Below are positions 1 through 7,741 of a stretch of DNA of 59,133 nt, in pieces. The DNA comes from SVMC01 sp045601345 (GTDB taxonomy: Bacteria; Bacillota; Clostridia; Oscillospirales; Oscillospiraceae). The translations under genes and the position numbers were made by a program. The notes beneath the pieces are model-generated. The model ran no database searches and was not told where the DNA came from. It saw only the letters and a program-made list of their open reading frames with translations. Positions within the stretch are counted from its first letter, which is position 1; each line of letters begins with the position of its first letter. Location: positions 1 to 59,133 of the forward strand of contig JAZRZL010000068.1 of the NCBI GenBank assembly GCA_045601345.1. The letters are read 5' to 3'.

Positions 1-303
1 TGGGAGCTTCCGTCCGGCTATCAGCCCGTTGAGGCCGGTTTCGTAAGAACCTATAATGATGACAAGAGCGGTTCTGACAGCCTGAAGCTCGAAAATGTGG
101 ACGGCAGCGACATCAAGAAAAACGCTGTAGCCGCTGTCCGCAACACCGGCAGCTATACCCTGAACCTGAACCTGAGTGCCAGCACGGCGCAAAAGAATCT
201 CTACGCCGTTGGCTATCTCAAATGCACCAATGCCGCCGGCGAGGAGGTTATCGTCTATACTTCTTCTATACAAAGCGCTGCGAAGCAACGTCCTTCACAC
301 TAA
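1..303 (+). CDS. C-terminal fragment of a probable secreted/surface protein (5' truncated by window)
   Basis: An open frame runs from the first base to a TAA at 301-303, giving the last 100 residues of a larger protein. The composition is rich in Ser, Thr, Asn, Gly and Ala, with alternating hydrophobic stretches that suggest beta-sandwich (Ig-like or fibronectin-like) structure, as at the end of large exported proteins of Clostridia. No SLH repeat, LPXTG motif or catalytic motif is visible in this part. It cannot be named; function lies in the missing N-terminal part. An inverted repeat that could terminate transcription follows at 336-382. Confidence 0.6.
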   Translation, partial: WELPSGYQPVEAGFVRTYNDDKSGSDSLKLENVDGSDIKKNAVAAVRNTGSYTLNLNLSASTAQKNLYAVGYLKCTNAAGEEVIVYTSSIQSAAKQRPSH

Positions 304-335
304 TTATATAGATTACACCAAGGCACAATGATATG

Positions 336-382
336 ATCCCCCTAAAGTAGACTATGGAAAACAACAGTCACTTTAGGGGGAT
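336..382. repeat. 13-bp perfect inverted repeat with IS-end-like sequence
   Basis: ATCCCCCTAAAGT (336-348) is matched by its exact complement ACTTTAGGGGGAT (370-382) around a 21-nt loop. It may simply be the terminator of the upstream gene, although no long T-tract follows. The string CCCCTAAAGTAGAC also recalls terminal repeats of IS3-type elements, so a relic is possible. No transposase lies nearby. Confidence 0.6.
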
Positions 383-463
383 TGTTGAAAATGTGAGCAA
401 GACAGGGGACGATTCTCTGTCCTTACAACATGGAAATTACCGTGATAGAAAGATAGTTTTGTA

Positions 464-492
464 TTGTGTTCAGTTTTCTTCTGTGGTATAAT
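464..492 (+). promoter_or_regulatory. Sigma-A type promoter of the DivIVA-like gene
   Basis: TTGTGT (464-469), a 17-nt spacer, then a perfect TATAAT (487-492). Transcription would start near 499, leaving a leader of about 90 nt that contains the hairpin at 512-548. Confidence 0.6.
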
Positions 493-511
493 TGTCAAAA
501 CAATTATTGTG

Positions 512-548
512 TCATTTTCGATTGCCCTTACGGAGCAATCGAAAATGA
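512..548 (+). other. Perfect 14-bp stem-loop in the 5' leader of the DivIVA-like gene
   Basis: TCATTTTCGATTGC (512-525) pairs perfectly with 535-548 around a 9-nt loop. It lies between the predicted start site and the ribosome binding site (GAGGG about 581-585) of the next gene. No T-tract follows, so it is not an obvious intrinsic terminator; it could stabilise the mRNA or bind a regulator. Confidence 0.6.
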
Positions 549-591
549 TGCACATATTAGAAGGCAGAAAATACTGAAATGAGGGTTTTTT

Positions 592-1095
592 ATGGCTGAT
601 CAGACCTATTCCTTCCGTTCTGCGATGAATGGATTCCATCGCGGCGATGTGATTTCCTTTCTTGGGGAGCTGAGCCAGAAGCACCAGACGCAGGTGCAGA
701 CACTACAGGAGGAGCTTCGCATTGCAAAAGAGGAAATTGAACGTTTGCAGCTGGAAAATGAAAGCCTACAAAATCATGAGATCACGCAGTCAAAGGGTAA
801 GATGAATGCTGCTAATGCCGATGTACAGGAGCTGGAGGCTTACCGCCGCGCAGAGCGCTATGAACGCGAAGCCAAAGCCAGAGCGGAGAAAATTTTTACT
901 GATGTATCCTTTGCCATTGATGCGGAAGGAAAGCAGCTTCTGGAGCAGGAACTTCAGCTTCGGAATATGAGTGCTGTACTTTCTTCTGATATTACTTCGC
1001 TGGAGATGTCTATGGCTGATATTCGAGGTAAGCTCAATGGAACCCGTGAGCGGATTTGTGATTTGAAAAAGAATATTATAAGTGAGCATACCTGA
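592..1095 (+). CDS. DivIVA-like coiled-coil protein
   Basis: A 167-residue protein. Its first 25 residues (FRSAMNGFHRGDVISFL) resemble the N-terminal lipid-binding region of DivIVA/GpsB proteins, where a short motif of the form F-x-x-x-x-x-G-Y/F-x-x-x-x-V-x-x-F-L is usual. After that come long heptad-rich coiled coils (about 30-65 and 85-160) with high Glu, Gln and Lys. Proteins of this family sit at curved membrane or septa and recruit partners for division or wall growth; this is known of the family and not shown here. The gene is monocistronic, with its own promoter and hairpin leader, and lies away from the dcw cluster where divIVA is often found. It may therefore be a paralogue. Confidence 0.65.
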   Translation: MADQTYSFRSAMNGFHRGDVISFLGELSQKHQTQVQTLQEELRIAKEEIERLQLENESLQNHEITQSKGKMNAANADVQELEAYRRAERYEREAKARAEKIFTDVSFAIDAEGKQLLEQELQLRNMSAVLSSDITSLEMSMADIRGKLNGTRERICDLKKNIISEHT

Positions 1096-1204
1096 CGCAT
1101 GGACGGTGCAGGAGCATCCAGAGAACATCTGCATGATTGCAGAAGCACGGTAATTGAATGAGTAAACAAATTATGAATAAACGAATTGTCCCAAATGGCG
1201 GTAG

Positions 1205-1375
1205 AGGCCAAGGCTTCCCCTTTGGGGAAGCTGTCGAGCGAAGCGAGACGGAAGAGATTATTGGATGCACTGTTAAAACAGAAAACCTTCCTAACATAGA
1301 AAGCGCTCCGTCTTAGAAGACAGACCTCATCCGCCGCCTGCGGGCGGCACCTTCCCCAGCGGGGAAGGCACGGGC
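1205..1375. repeat. Dispersed palindromic repeat (MITE-like) typical of gut Clostridia
   Basis: The segment opens with GGCTTCCCC-TTT-GGGGAAGC (stem 1213-1228), continues with GTCGAGCGAAGCGAGAC, and closes with two more hairpins, GCCGCC/GGCGGC (about 1333-1348) and CCTTCCCC-AGC-GGGGAAGG (1350-1368). The outer CTTCCCC arms are opposed, as in non-autonomous elements. I recall very similar strings scattered through Faecalibacterium/Subdoligranulum-like genomes. The 473-nt gap between genes here (1096-1568) holds this element and a promoter; nothing else coding is seen. Confidence 0.65.
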
Positions 1376-1495
1376 TTGTTAATTTACTGCCGTTGAGAAC
1401 CGCCCACTGCCCTGTTGTGCGCAGTTGACATAACGTTACCAAATGTTCATATTTTCTTAACATATTCAATTACCGTGTTGCAGAAGAGATACTAT

Positions 1496-1524
1496 TTGCA
1501 TTTTTTTGCTGTATGTGATAAAAT
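1496..1524 (+). promoter_or_regulatory. Promoter of the phosphodiester glycosidase gene
   Basis: TTGCAT (1496-1501), 17-nt spacer, TAAAAT (1519-1524), about 45 nt ahead of the GTG start at 1569, which has a strong AAGGAGG ribosome binding site around 1551-1557. Confidence 0.55.
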
Positions 1525-1568
1525 AAGAGTGATTATTTCGCATTTCCTTCAAGGAGGTAATAACCCCT

Positions 1569-2873
1569 GTGAATGTAAAGCTTTTTGGTAACTCCCGCAA
1601 GCCTCGCTTAGGGAAAAATAAGAAGCAAAAGCCAGAAAAAAAGAAAGAAAAACGCACAGTTCTTGATCGTATTGTCAGCGTTCTTCTGGTGCTGGTTACG
1701 CTGGAGTCTCTGTATTGTACAGCTGTTTTTTCCAATATTCCATTTATTGCCGAATGCCGTTCCATTTATATTGATACGGCTATGTCCACAATGCGGCATC
1801 ATTGGCTTGCTACCTATTTTATTCCCCCTGCCGTGGTCAACGCCGTAACTGACCAAATTGCCAAGGCACGCGAAGCCCAGATCGGTGTGAATTCTGGCTG
1901 GAATCAGGGCGTGAAGGAGGACGTGACCATGGATGAATCGGCAAACGTCGCAGCGTATTTCAGTCAAGATGAAATCAATGCTATGACATCGGACGAGCTT
2001 GAATTTTATGAGCTTTTCTCTGAGATTGATCCAAAATCCATGGAATTGTATGTTAAGGCAAATCCTTCGGTTATCAAGGACGGCTGGGATCAGATTTCCA
2101 TTAATGAGGCTGGTTTGGATGATAAGGGTACCGATATTATGACCCGTCAGGGAGACCATGTACTGGCACTGGATGCAAAAAATCAGGTTCTTCTGATTCG
2201 TGTCAGCGGCAATGGCTACCGCGGCATTCTGGCGCTGTGTAAGGATCCGTCCCGTGTCAGTATTCAGCCCGGCTCCGGCATTGGCTCCTATGGCAGCTAT
2301 GCGGGCGATATCGCTGAAGAACATGACGGTATTCTTGCCATTACAGGCTCCGGTTTTATTGACAACGGCGGCACCGGTAATGGCGGTATTCTGGCAGGCT
2401 ATGCGATGTGCAATGGTAAAGAATATGGCAAGGAGCATATGAGCTGGGGCTATAAGCGCGCAGAGCTTCATAATGATGATCTGCTCTATATCACCGATGC
2501 ACAGTCTGCTGTTTCTGCGGATACACGCGATGCAGTGGAATTTATGCCTGCGCTGATCATTGACGGTGAAGTGATCGTCGATGATGATTGCGGCTGGAAC
2601 GGCATCAATCCCCGTGCGGTTATCGGACAAAATGCTAATTATGATATCATGATGCTGGTTATCGAAGGCCGTCAGACCTATTCTATTGGTACCGGCGTTG
2701 TGGAATGCGCAAATATCCTTCACCGCTATGGCGGTATGCAGGCCATGAATTTGGATGGCGGCTCTTCTGCTATCATGTGGTATGATGGCGAATATGTTAC
2801 CCGCTGCGGCAATAGAGCGCTGCCCAGTGGTCGTCCTATGCCCAACGCTTTCGTCTATAAAGCTGCGGAGTAA
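1569..2873 (+). CDS. Membrane-anchored phosphodiester glycosidase family protein (NAGPA domain)
   Basis: 434 residues from a GTG start preceded by AAGGAGG. A Lys/Arg-rich N-terminus (1-33) is followed by one hydrophobic segment (about 35-58), so the protein is probably a type II membrane protein with its body outside. The C-terminal half (about 190-430) has the hallmarks of the NAGPA domain (alpha-N-acetylglucosaminidase of phosphodiesters, related to YigE/DUF2233): repeated small Gly-rich beta strands, NPRAVIGQ and the conserved MNLDGGSSAIM motif near 390-400. Family members cleave sugar-phosphodiester bonds, in bacteria probably in wall teichoic-type or other glycopolymers; the substrate here is unknown. 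A strong terminator follows, so the gene stands alone. Confidence 0.8.
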   Translation: MNVKLFGNSRKPRLGKNKKQKPEKKKEKRTVLDRIVSVLLVLVTLESLYCTAVFSNIPFIAECRSIYIDTAMSTMRHHWLATYFIPPAVVNAVTDQIAKAREAQIGVNSGWNQGVKEDVTMDESANVAAYFSQDEINAMTSDELEFYELFSEIDPKSMELYVKANPSVIKDGWDQISINEAGLDDKGTDIMTRQGDHVLALDAKNQVLLIRVSGNGYRGILALCKDPSRVSIQPGSGIGSYGSYAGDIAEEHDGILAITGSGFIDNGGTGNGGILAGYAMCNGKEYGKEHMSWGYKRAELHNDDLLYITDAQSAVSADTRDAVEFMPALIIDGEVIVDDDCGWNGINPRAVIGQNANYDIMMLVIEGRQTYSIGTGVVECANILHRYGGMQAMNLDGGSSAIMWYDGEYVTRCGNRALPSGRPMPNAFVYKAAE

Positions 2874-2888
2874 GGAAGAATCTTCTAT

Positions 2889-2930
2889 ACGGTAAAAGTC
2901 ATGAATTCCCGTGACTTTTACCGTATTTTT
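2889..2930 (+). terminator. Intrinsic terminator
   Basis: ACGGTAAAAGTCA (2889-2901) pairs perfectly with 2912-2924 and is followed by ATTTTTT. It ends the phosphodiester glycosidase transcript. Confidence 0.85.
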
Positions 2931-2944
2931 TCCGATTTGTCGGA

Positions 2945-2973
2945 TTGACAAGTGAAATACGATTGGATATAAT
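2945..2973 (+). promoter_or_regulatory. Full-consensus sigma-A promoter for the NifU-like/GGGtGRT operon
   Basis: TTGACA (2945-2950), exactly 17 nt, TATAAT (2968-2973). Both hexamers are perfect, which predicts strong constitutive expression of the two genes downstream. The leader is about 75 nt, with a ribosome binding site GAAAGGA at about 3040. Confidence 0.85.
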
Positions 2974-3054
2974 ATATGAGGAAATTTTGGCGGTACCTTT
3001 TCCGCCCGCTCTTTCAACCGTCAGGCTGAAAACTATTTTGAAAGGATTTTTGCC

Positions 3055-3747
3055 ATGATTTATACTACAGAAGTACAGAATATGTGCCCCGTTGCGAAAG
3101 GTGCATATCACGGTCCGGCCCCCATCCCTGAAGAGGGCAAGTGGGTTCAGGCAAAGCAGATCAGCGATATTTCCGGCTTCACCCATGGTGTTGGCTGGTG
3201 CGCACCCCAGCAGGGTGCCTGCAAGCTGACTCTGAATGTGAAGGAAGGCATCATTGAGGAGGCTCTGGTGGAAACTCTGGGCTGCTCCGGCATGACCCAT
3301 TCCGCCGCTATGGCCTCTGAAATTCTCATCGGTAAGACGCTTCTTGAGGCACTGAATACTGACCTTGTTTGTGATGCCATCAACACCGCTATGCGTGAGC
3401 TGTTCCTCCAGATCGTTTATGGCCGCACCCAGAGCGCATTCTCTGAGAATGGCCTTTCCGTTGGTGCATCTCTGGAAGACTTGGGTAAGGGTCTGCGCAG
3501 CCAGGTTGGCACCATGTTCGCCACCAAGGTGAAGGGTCCGCGTTATCTGGAAATGGCCGAAGGCTATGTTACCCGTGTTGCGCTGAATGATGCTGATGAA
3601 ATCATTGGCTACGAATTTGTTAATCTTGGCAAGATGATGGACTTTATCAAGAAGGGCATTGAGGCCGCCGAAGCACTCGAGAAGGCAAAGGGTCACTACG
3701 GCCAGTTCGATAATGCTGCCAAGTATATTGACCCGCGTCAGGAATAA
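3055..3747 (+). CDS. NifU/IscU-like iron-sulfur cluster assembly scaffold protein
   Basis: 230 residues. The first ~150 residues follow the IscU/NifU-N fold pattern, with cysteines at 11, 49, 55 and 77; the contexts GWCAPQQGAC and ETLGCSGMTHS resemble scaffold sites that bind a nascent Fe-S cluster. The C-terminal part (about 160-230) is an extension not present in classical IscU of ~130 residues. The stop is 13 nt from the start of the GGGtGRT gene and both share one consensus promoter, so they should act together. No cysteine desulfurase (SufS/IscS) is adjacent. The assignment to cluster assembly follows the family; the actual client is unknown. Confidence 0.75.
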   Translation: MIYTTEVQNMCPVAKGAYHGPAPIPEEGKWVQAKQISDISGFTHGVGWCAPQQGACKLTLNVKEGIIEEALVETLGCSGMTHSAAMASEILIGKTLLEALNTDLVCDAINTAMRELFLQIVYGRTQSAFSENGLSVGASLEDLGKGLRSQVGTMFATKVKGPRYLEMAEGYVTRVALNDADEIIGYEFVNLGKMMDFIKKGIEAAEALEKAKGHYGQFDNAAKYIDPRQE

Positions 3748-3760
3748 GGAGGATCAGACG

Positions 3761-4759
3761 ATGGCACTGTTTGAAAGCTACGAAAGAAGAATTGAAAAGA
3801 TTAACGGCGTTCTGGCAAGCTATGGCCTTTCCTCCGTGGAAGAATGCCGTGAGCTGTGCAAGGAAAAGGGCTTTGATCCTTATGAGATCGTTAAGGGTAT
3901 CCAGCCCATTTGCTTCGAAAATGCCTGCTGGGCCTACTGCGTAGGCGCAGCCATCGCCATTAAGAGCGGTGTCAAGAGCGCTGCGGAAGCCGCCGAAGCC
4001 ATAGGCATCGGCCTTCAGGCATTCTGCATTGATGGCTCCGTGGCGGAAGACCGTAAGGTTGGTATTGGCCATGGCCGTCTGGGCGCTATGCTTCTGCGTG
4101 ATGAGACCAAGTGCTTTGCCTTCCTAGCTGGCCACGAGTCCTTCGCTGCCGCAGAAGGCGCAATCGGCATTGTACGCAACGCCAACAAGGCTCGTAAAGA
4201 GCAGCTCCGCGTGATCCTCAACGGCCTCGGCAAGGATGCAGCCCAGATCATTTCCCGTATCAACGGCTTCACCTATGTCCAGACCCAGTTTGACTACTTC
4301 TCCGGCGAACTGAAGATCGTCCGCGAGGTTCCTTACTCCAACACCGAGCGCGCCAATGTCCGCTGCTACGGCGCTGGCGATGTCCGCGAAGGCGTTGCTA
4401 TCATGCATCATGAGGGTGTCGATGTCTCCATCACCGGCAACTCTACCAACCCCACCCGCTTCCAGCATCCTGTTGCAGGTACCTACAAGAAGGAATGCAT
4501 TGAGCAGGGCAAGAAGTATTTCTCCGTTGCCTCCGGCGGCGGCACCGGCCGTACTCTGCATCCCGACAACATGGCTGCAGGCCCCGCTTCCTATGGCATG
4601 ACCGATACCATGGGTCGTATGCACTCCGATGCACAGTTCGCAGGTTCCTCCTCCGTTCCCGCTCACGTGGAAATGATGGGCTTCCTCGGCATGGGCAACA
4701 ACCCCATGGTCGGCGCTACTGTTGCTGTTGCAGTTGCTACTGCTGAAGCAATCGGCTAA
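3761..4759 (+). CDS. GGGtGRT family protein
   Basis: 332 residues from ATG 3761, chosen because GGAGGA lies 8-10 nt upstream; the longer in-frame start at 3659 would lie inside the previous gene. The name-giving GGGTGRT motif is near residue 260, followed by a Gly/Met-rich C-terminus (MGFLGMGNNPMVGATVAVAVATAEAIG split over two strands). Conserved cysteines are near residues 30, 53, 60 and 87. The family has no established function that I know of; its recurring partner is the NifU-like scaffold found here directly upstream, so a role as Fe-S protein or in cluster delivery is a reasonable inference only. Confidence 0.8.
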   Translation: MALFESYERRIEKINGVLASYGLSSVEECRELCKEKGFDPYEIVKGIQPICFENACWAYCVGAAIAIKSGVKSAAEAAEAIGIGLQAFCIDGSVAEDRKVGIGHGRLGAMLLRDETKCFAFLAGHESFAAAEGAIGIVRNANKARKEQLRVILNGLGKDAAQIISRINGFTYVQTQFDYFSGELKIVREVPYSNTERANVRCYGAGDVREGVAIMHHEGVDVSITGNSTNPTRFQHPVAGTYKKECIEQGKKYFSVASGGGTGRTLHPDNMAAGPASYGMTDTMGRMHSDAQFAGSSSVPAHVEMMGFLGMGNNPMVGATVAVAVATAEAIG

Positions 4760-4775
4760 TTATCTTATTCAAAAA

Positions 4776-4804
4776 AGAGAGACGCGAACAACGTCTCTCT
4801 TTTT
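4776..4804 (+). terminator. Intrinsic terminator after GGGtGRT gene
   Basis: AGAGAGACG (4776-4784) pairs with CGTCTCTCT (4792-4800), flanked by A5 and T5 runs that extend the stem and supply the U-tract. Confidence 0.85.
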
Positions 4805-4839
4805 GCAATTTTGAAAGAAAAAAGAAAGGAAATGATACG

Positions 4840-7218
4840 ATGTTTCACGGAAAATGGATGAAGATTTGCAGCTTATTATGTGTATTTTTCCTTGTTGTTG
4901 AACTATTTAATTTCCCCAGGGCACAGGCCGCAGATCCCTGGGTTAACAAAGCGGATGTATCATGGATTGATTCATCTAAAAAGCTGGTAGCCTTCACATT
5001 TGATGATGGCCCTGTTGGCACAGCACCCACGGCTTCCTCTCAGAGAATCATGGATGTTCTTGAAAGGTACGGAATGCACTGTACTTATTTCTATTGGGGT
5101 GAGAAAATCAACGATTCCAATATTGATGAAATCAAAAGAGCCTATTCCATCGGCTGTGAGTTGGGCAACCATTCCTTTACGCATCCCTATCTGACCCAAA
5201 TGAATGCATCACAGATTCAGGAAGAAATCTCCAAAACCAATGCATGGCTGGAGCCGATTTCCGGCAATGCAGTGACCCTTGTTCGACCGCCCTATGGCAG
5301 TACTAACAATACGGTTCAGCAGGCCGCAGGTGCTCCGCTGATCAACTGGAGTCTGGACAGCGGCGACTGGAACAATGGTAACTACGATAGTGTCCTGAGA
5401 ACAGTGTGTAATGGCATTCAGGATGGCTCCATTATTCTGTTCCACCAGACCTATGATTTTACTGCACAGGCGATTGAGACGCTGGTTCCTGAGCTGATCG
5501 AGCAGGGCTATGAAATCGTCAGTGTTTCTGAGCTGATGAAGATGAAGGGAATTGAGCTGAAAGCCGGAACGGTTTATACCAATCAGGCTGTGGGCAAGCC
5601 CAATGTGATCGAAAACGCTGACCATGAGCATGTATATCAGGATATTGTTACCGCCCCTACCTGCACCGAGCGCGGCTATATGACCCATAAATGCACCGTA
5701 GAGGGCTGCAAAAAAGTGGTTGTTGATACCTATGTTGATGCCCTTGGTCACGACTGGGACGAAGGCAAGATCACAACACCGGCTACAGAGCAAAGCGCCG
5801 GTCTGACAACCTACACCTGCGCACGCTGCGGTGAAATCAAGACGAAACGCATTCCGAGAATCGGTGCAACCGTACCGGATGATATTGACTTTACCGATCC
5901 TGCTTCTGCTGACCGGTTTGAGATTGTGAACAAGGATGTTACCGCAATCCGTGAAGGCGAAGGCCTGTATATGATCACCACGAAGAACGCTTTTGAGCCT
6001 TGCAACGATCAGCTCTCCGGTGATGCAGCGACGACACCCAAAGACCTTGTTCTTGTTCCTGTAGAGGGCGACTGGCAGGCAACATTAAAGTTCAATTTCA
6101 GCACCGGCAGCGCCAGTAACGGCTACTATCAGTTCTTCGGTTTCTATGCCATGGCAGACTATAATAACTGTGTCGGTATCCGCGGCGGTGATGGTGCCTT
6201 CCAGAATTTCCTGCGCGTAGGCGGCGAGCTTGCGGCTGATACCGCTGATTTGAATTCTACGCCCGGTTTCTCTGCTGCTGGTACCTACTGGTTCAGAGTC
6301 AGGAAGGAGGGTACCACCTACACCTGCTACCGTTCTTCCGATGGGGAAGATTTCACCGAGATTTTCTCTTATGATGATACGGGCATTGAAGCCGATAAGC
6401 TTGCCATTGATGCCTATACCGGCATGACCGAAGGTTATATCTTCATGGTTGATAGCCTGACCTTTGAGGATGTTCATGTCCATAACTATGTGGCGGACGT
6501 TACAGCTCCTACCTGTACCGAGGGCGGCTATACGGTCTACACCTGCGCCTGTGGCAGCCGCTATGTTGCGGATGAAGTTCCCGCTCTTGGCCATGACTTT
6601 GTCAACGGCAAGTGCAGCCGCTGTGATGAGAAGGATCCCGACTATGTATGCAATGGCGGTGATGACTGTCCCGCCAAGGACTTCACAGATAGCCCCAAGC
6701 TCGGTACCTGGGCACATGAAGGCGTTGATTACTGTATTGAAAAAGGCTACATGAATGGCATTTCCGATGCCATCTTCAAGCCGAATGGCACTGTCACCCG
6801 TGGTCAGTTGGTCACAATTCTCTACCGTATTGCAAAAGAACCTGACATTTCCACGGAAAAAAGCTTTACGGACGTTGTCCCTGACAGATACTACACTGAT
6901 GCCGTGCTCTGGGCAGCAGAAAACGACATCGTCAACGGCTACAATGATGGCACTTTCAAGCCCGAATCACCCATCTCCCGTGAGCAGATTCCCACCATCC
7001 TTTATCGCTATGCCGGAAGCCCTGTTGCCTCTGGTACGCTGGACTTCCCGGATGCAGATAAGACCGGCAGTTATGCAAAGGATGCCCTCATATGGGCAAC
7101 ACAGGAAGGCCTTATCACTGGCGTGAAGACGACCGAGGCCACGCTCCTCAACCCCAAGGCCAATGCCACTCGCGCCCAGATCGCAACGATCATCATGCGT
7201 TATCTGGAAAGCCTGTGA
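4840..7218 (+). CDS. SLH-anchored polysaccharide deacetylase (NodB domain) with Cys-rich repeats and a DUF1349-like domain
   Basis: 792 residues with a signal peptide ending near residue 30 (AQAAD). Domains in order: NodB carbohydrate esterase 4 (about 45-235) with the FDDG, NHSFTH, RPPYG and DSGDW motifs that supply the catalytic Asp, the zinc His pair and substrate contacts; a Cys-rich module (about 262-340, PTCTERGY and paired CxxC-like motifs); a lectin-like beta-sandwich resembling DUF1349 (about 346-540); a second Cys-rich module (545-605, PTCTEGGY); then three SLH repeats (about 612-665, 674-728, 736-792) that bind pyruvylated wall polymer. It should remove acetyl groups from peptidoglycan or another surface glycan. 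The last catalytic motif is HQT where many relatives have HD or HE. Confidence 0.88.
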   Translation: MFHGKWMKICSLLCVFFLVVELFNFPRAQAADPWVNKADVSWIDSSKKLVAFTFDDGPVGTAPTASSQRIMDVLERYGMHCTYFYWGEKINDSNIDEIKRAYSIGCELGNHSFTHPYLTQMNASQIQEEISKTNAWLEPISGNAVTLVRPPYGSTNNTVQQAAGAPLINWSLDSGDWNNGNYDSVLRTVCNGIQDGSIILFHQTYDFTAQAIETLVPELIEQGYEIVSVSELMKMKGIELKAGTVYTNQAVGKPNVIENADHEHVYQDIVTAPTCTERGYMTHKCTVEGCKKVVVDTYVDALGHDWDEGKITTPATEQSAGLTTYTCARCGEIKTKRIPRIGATVPDDIDFTDPASADRFEIVNKDVTAIREGEGLYMITTKNAFEPCNDQLSGDAATTPKDLVLVPVEGDWQATLKFNFSTGSASNGYYQFFGFYAMADYNNCVGIRGGDGAFQNFLRVGGELAADTADLNSTPGFSAAGTYWFRVRKEGTTYTCYRSSDGEDFTEIFSYDDTGIEADKLAIDAYTGMTEGYIFMVDSLTFEDVHVHNYVADVTAPTCTEGGYTVYTCACGSRYVADEVPALGHDFVNGKCSRCDEKDPDYVCNGGDDCPAKDFTDSPKLGTWAHEGVDYCIEKGYMNGISDAIFKPNGTVTRGQLVTILYRIAKEPDISTEKSFTDVVPDRYYTDAVLWAAENDIVNGYNDGTFKPESPISREQIPTILYRYAGSPVASGTLDFPDADKTGSYAKDALIWATQEGLITGVKTTEATLLNPKANATRAQIATIIMRYLESL

Positions 7219-7244
7219 TTTGAAAGTGTTTTGAATGATATTTC

Positions 7245-7280
7245 TCCCCATGGGGCTTGCGCAAAGCGGCTCCATGGGGA
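7245..7280 (+). terminator. Terminator-like hairpin after the deacetylase gene
   Basis: TCCCCATGG (7245-7253) pairs with CCATGGGGA (7272-7280); the bases after it, CATTTTAT, give only a weak T-tract. Confidence 0.6.
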
Positions 7281-7328
7281 CATTTTATCCCGGTCGGTAA
7301 ATTTTTTTCGGCAAAACGGAGATTTTTA

Positions 7329-7357
7329 TTGACTATTCTTGTATATTCTGCTATAAT
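7329..7357 (+). promoter_or_regulatory. Promoter of the str operon
   Basis: TTGACT (7329-7334), 17-nt spacer, TATAAT (7352-7357). It lies 50 nt before the L7Ae-like gene and explains how this operon is transcribed without the rpoBC genes usually upstream. Confidence 0.8.
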
Positions 7358-7406
7358 GTCACACTGTCTGGGCAATGATACCATTGCCAAAAAGGAGGTG
7401 CGACCC

Positions 7407-7649
7407 GTGCTTGATGAATTAAAAACCGCCAAGCGAATTGTTGGCATCAAGCAGCTGCGCCGTGCGTTATCCTCCGGTGATGTGAGGAAGGTTTTTCTCG
7501 CTGAGGATGCCGATCCCCGCCTAACAGAGTCTCTGGAAATCCTCTGTGAGAGTCAGGGCATTCCTTGTGTGTTTGTGCCAAAGATGCACGAGCTTGGCAA
7601 TGCCTGCGGCATCGACGTTGGCGCAGCGGCAGCCGGAATTCTTCGGTAA
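7407..7649 (+). CDS. L7Ae/L30e/S12e/Gadd45 family ribosome-associated protein (YbxF-like)
   Basis: 80 residues from GTG 7407, chosen because AAAGGAGGTG lies just upstream; a longer frame from 7257 has no ribosome binding site. The pattern GIKQLRRALSSGDVRKVFLAEDAD and a short C-terminal alpha/beta segment match the L7Ae fold, which binds kink-turn RNA. In Bacillus the YbxF/RplGB protein is encoded exactly here, between rpoC and rpsL. It binds RNA in vitro in related species; the cellular role is unsettled. Confidence 0.8.
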   Translation: MLDELKTAKRIVGIKQLRRALSSGDVRKVFLAEDADPRLTESLEILCESQGIPCVFVPKMHELGNACGIDVGAAAAGILR

Positions 7650-7741
7650 GCCGTCAAATTTTGGTCCTAACGGAATACTTTACCGTATTTCGGGACAATA
7701 TATCTGCTGGAAACAGCCATTCTTTAAGAAAGGAGAAACCT

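Noticed and set aside
1608..3017. A 469-codon minus-strand open frame opposite the phosphodiester glycosidase
   Set aside because: It overlaps a terminator and a consensus promoter and is antisense to a gene with conserved motifs.
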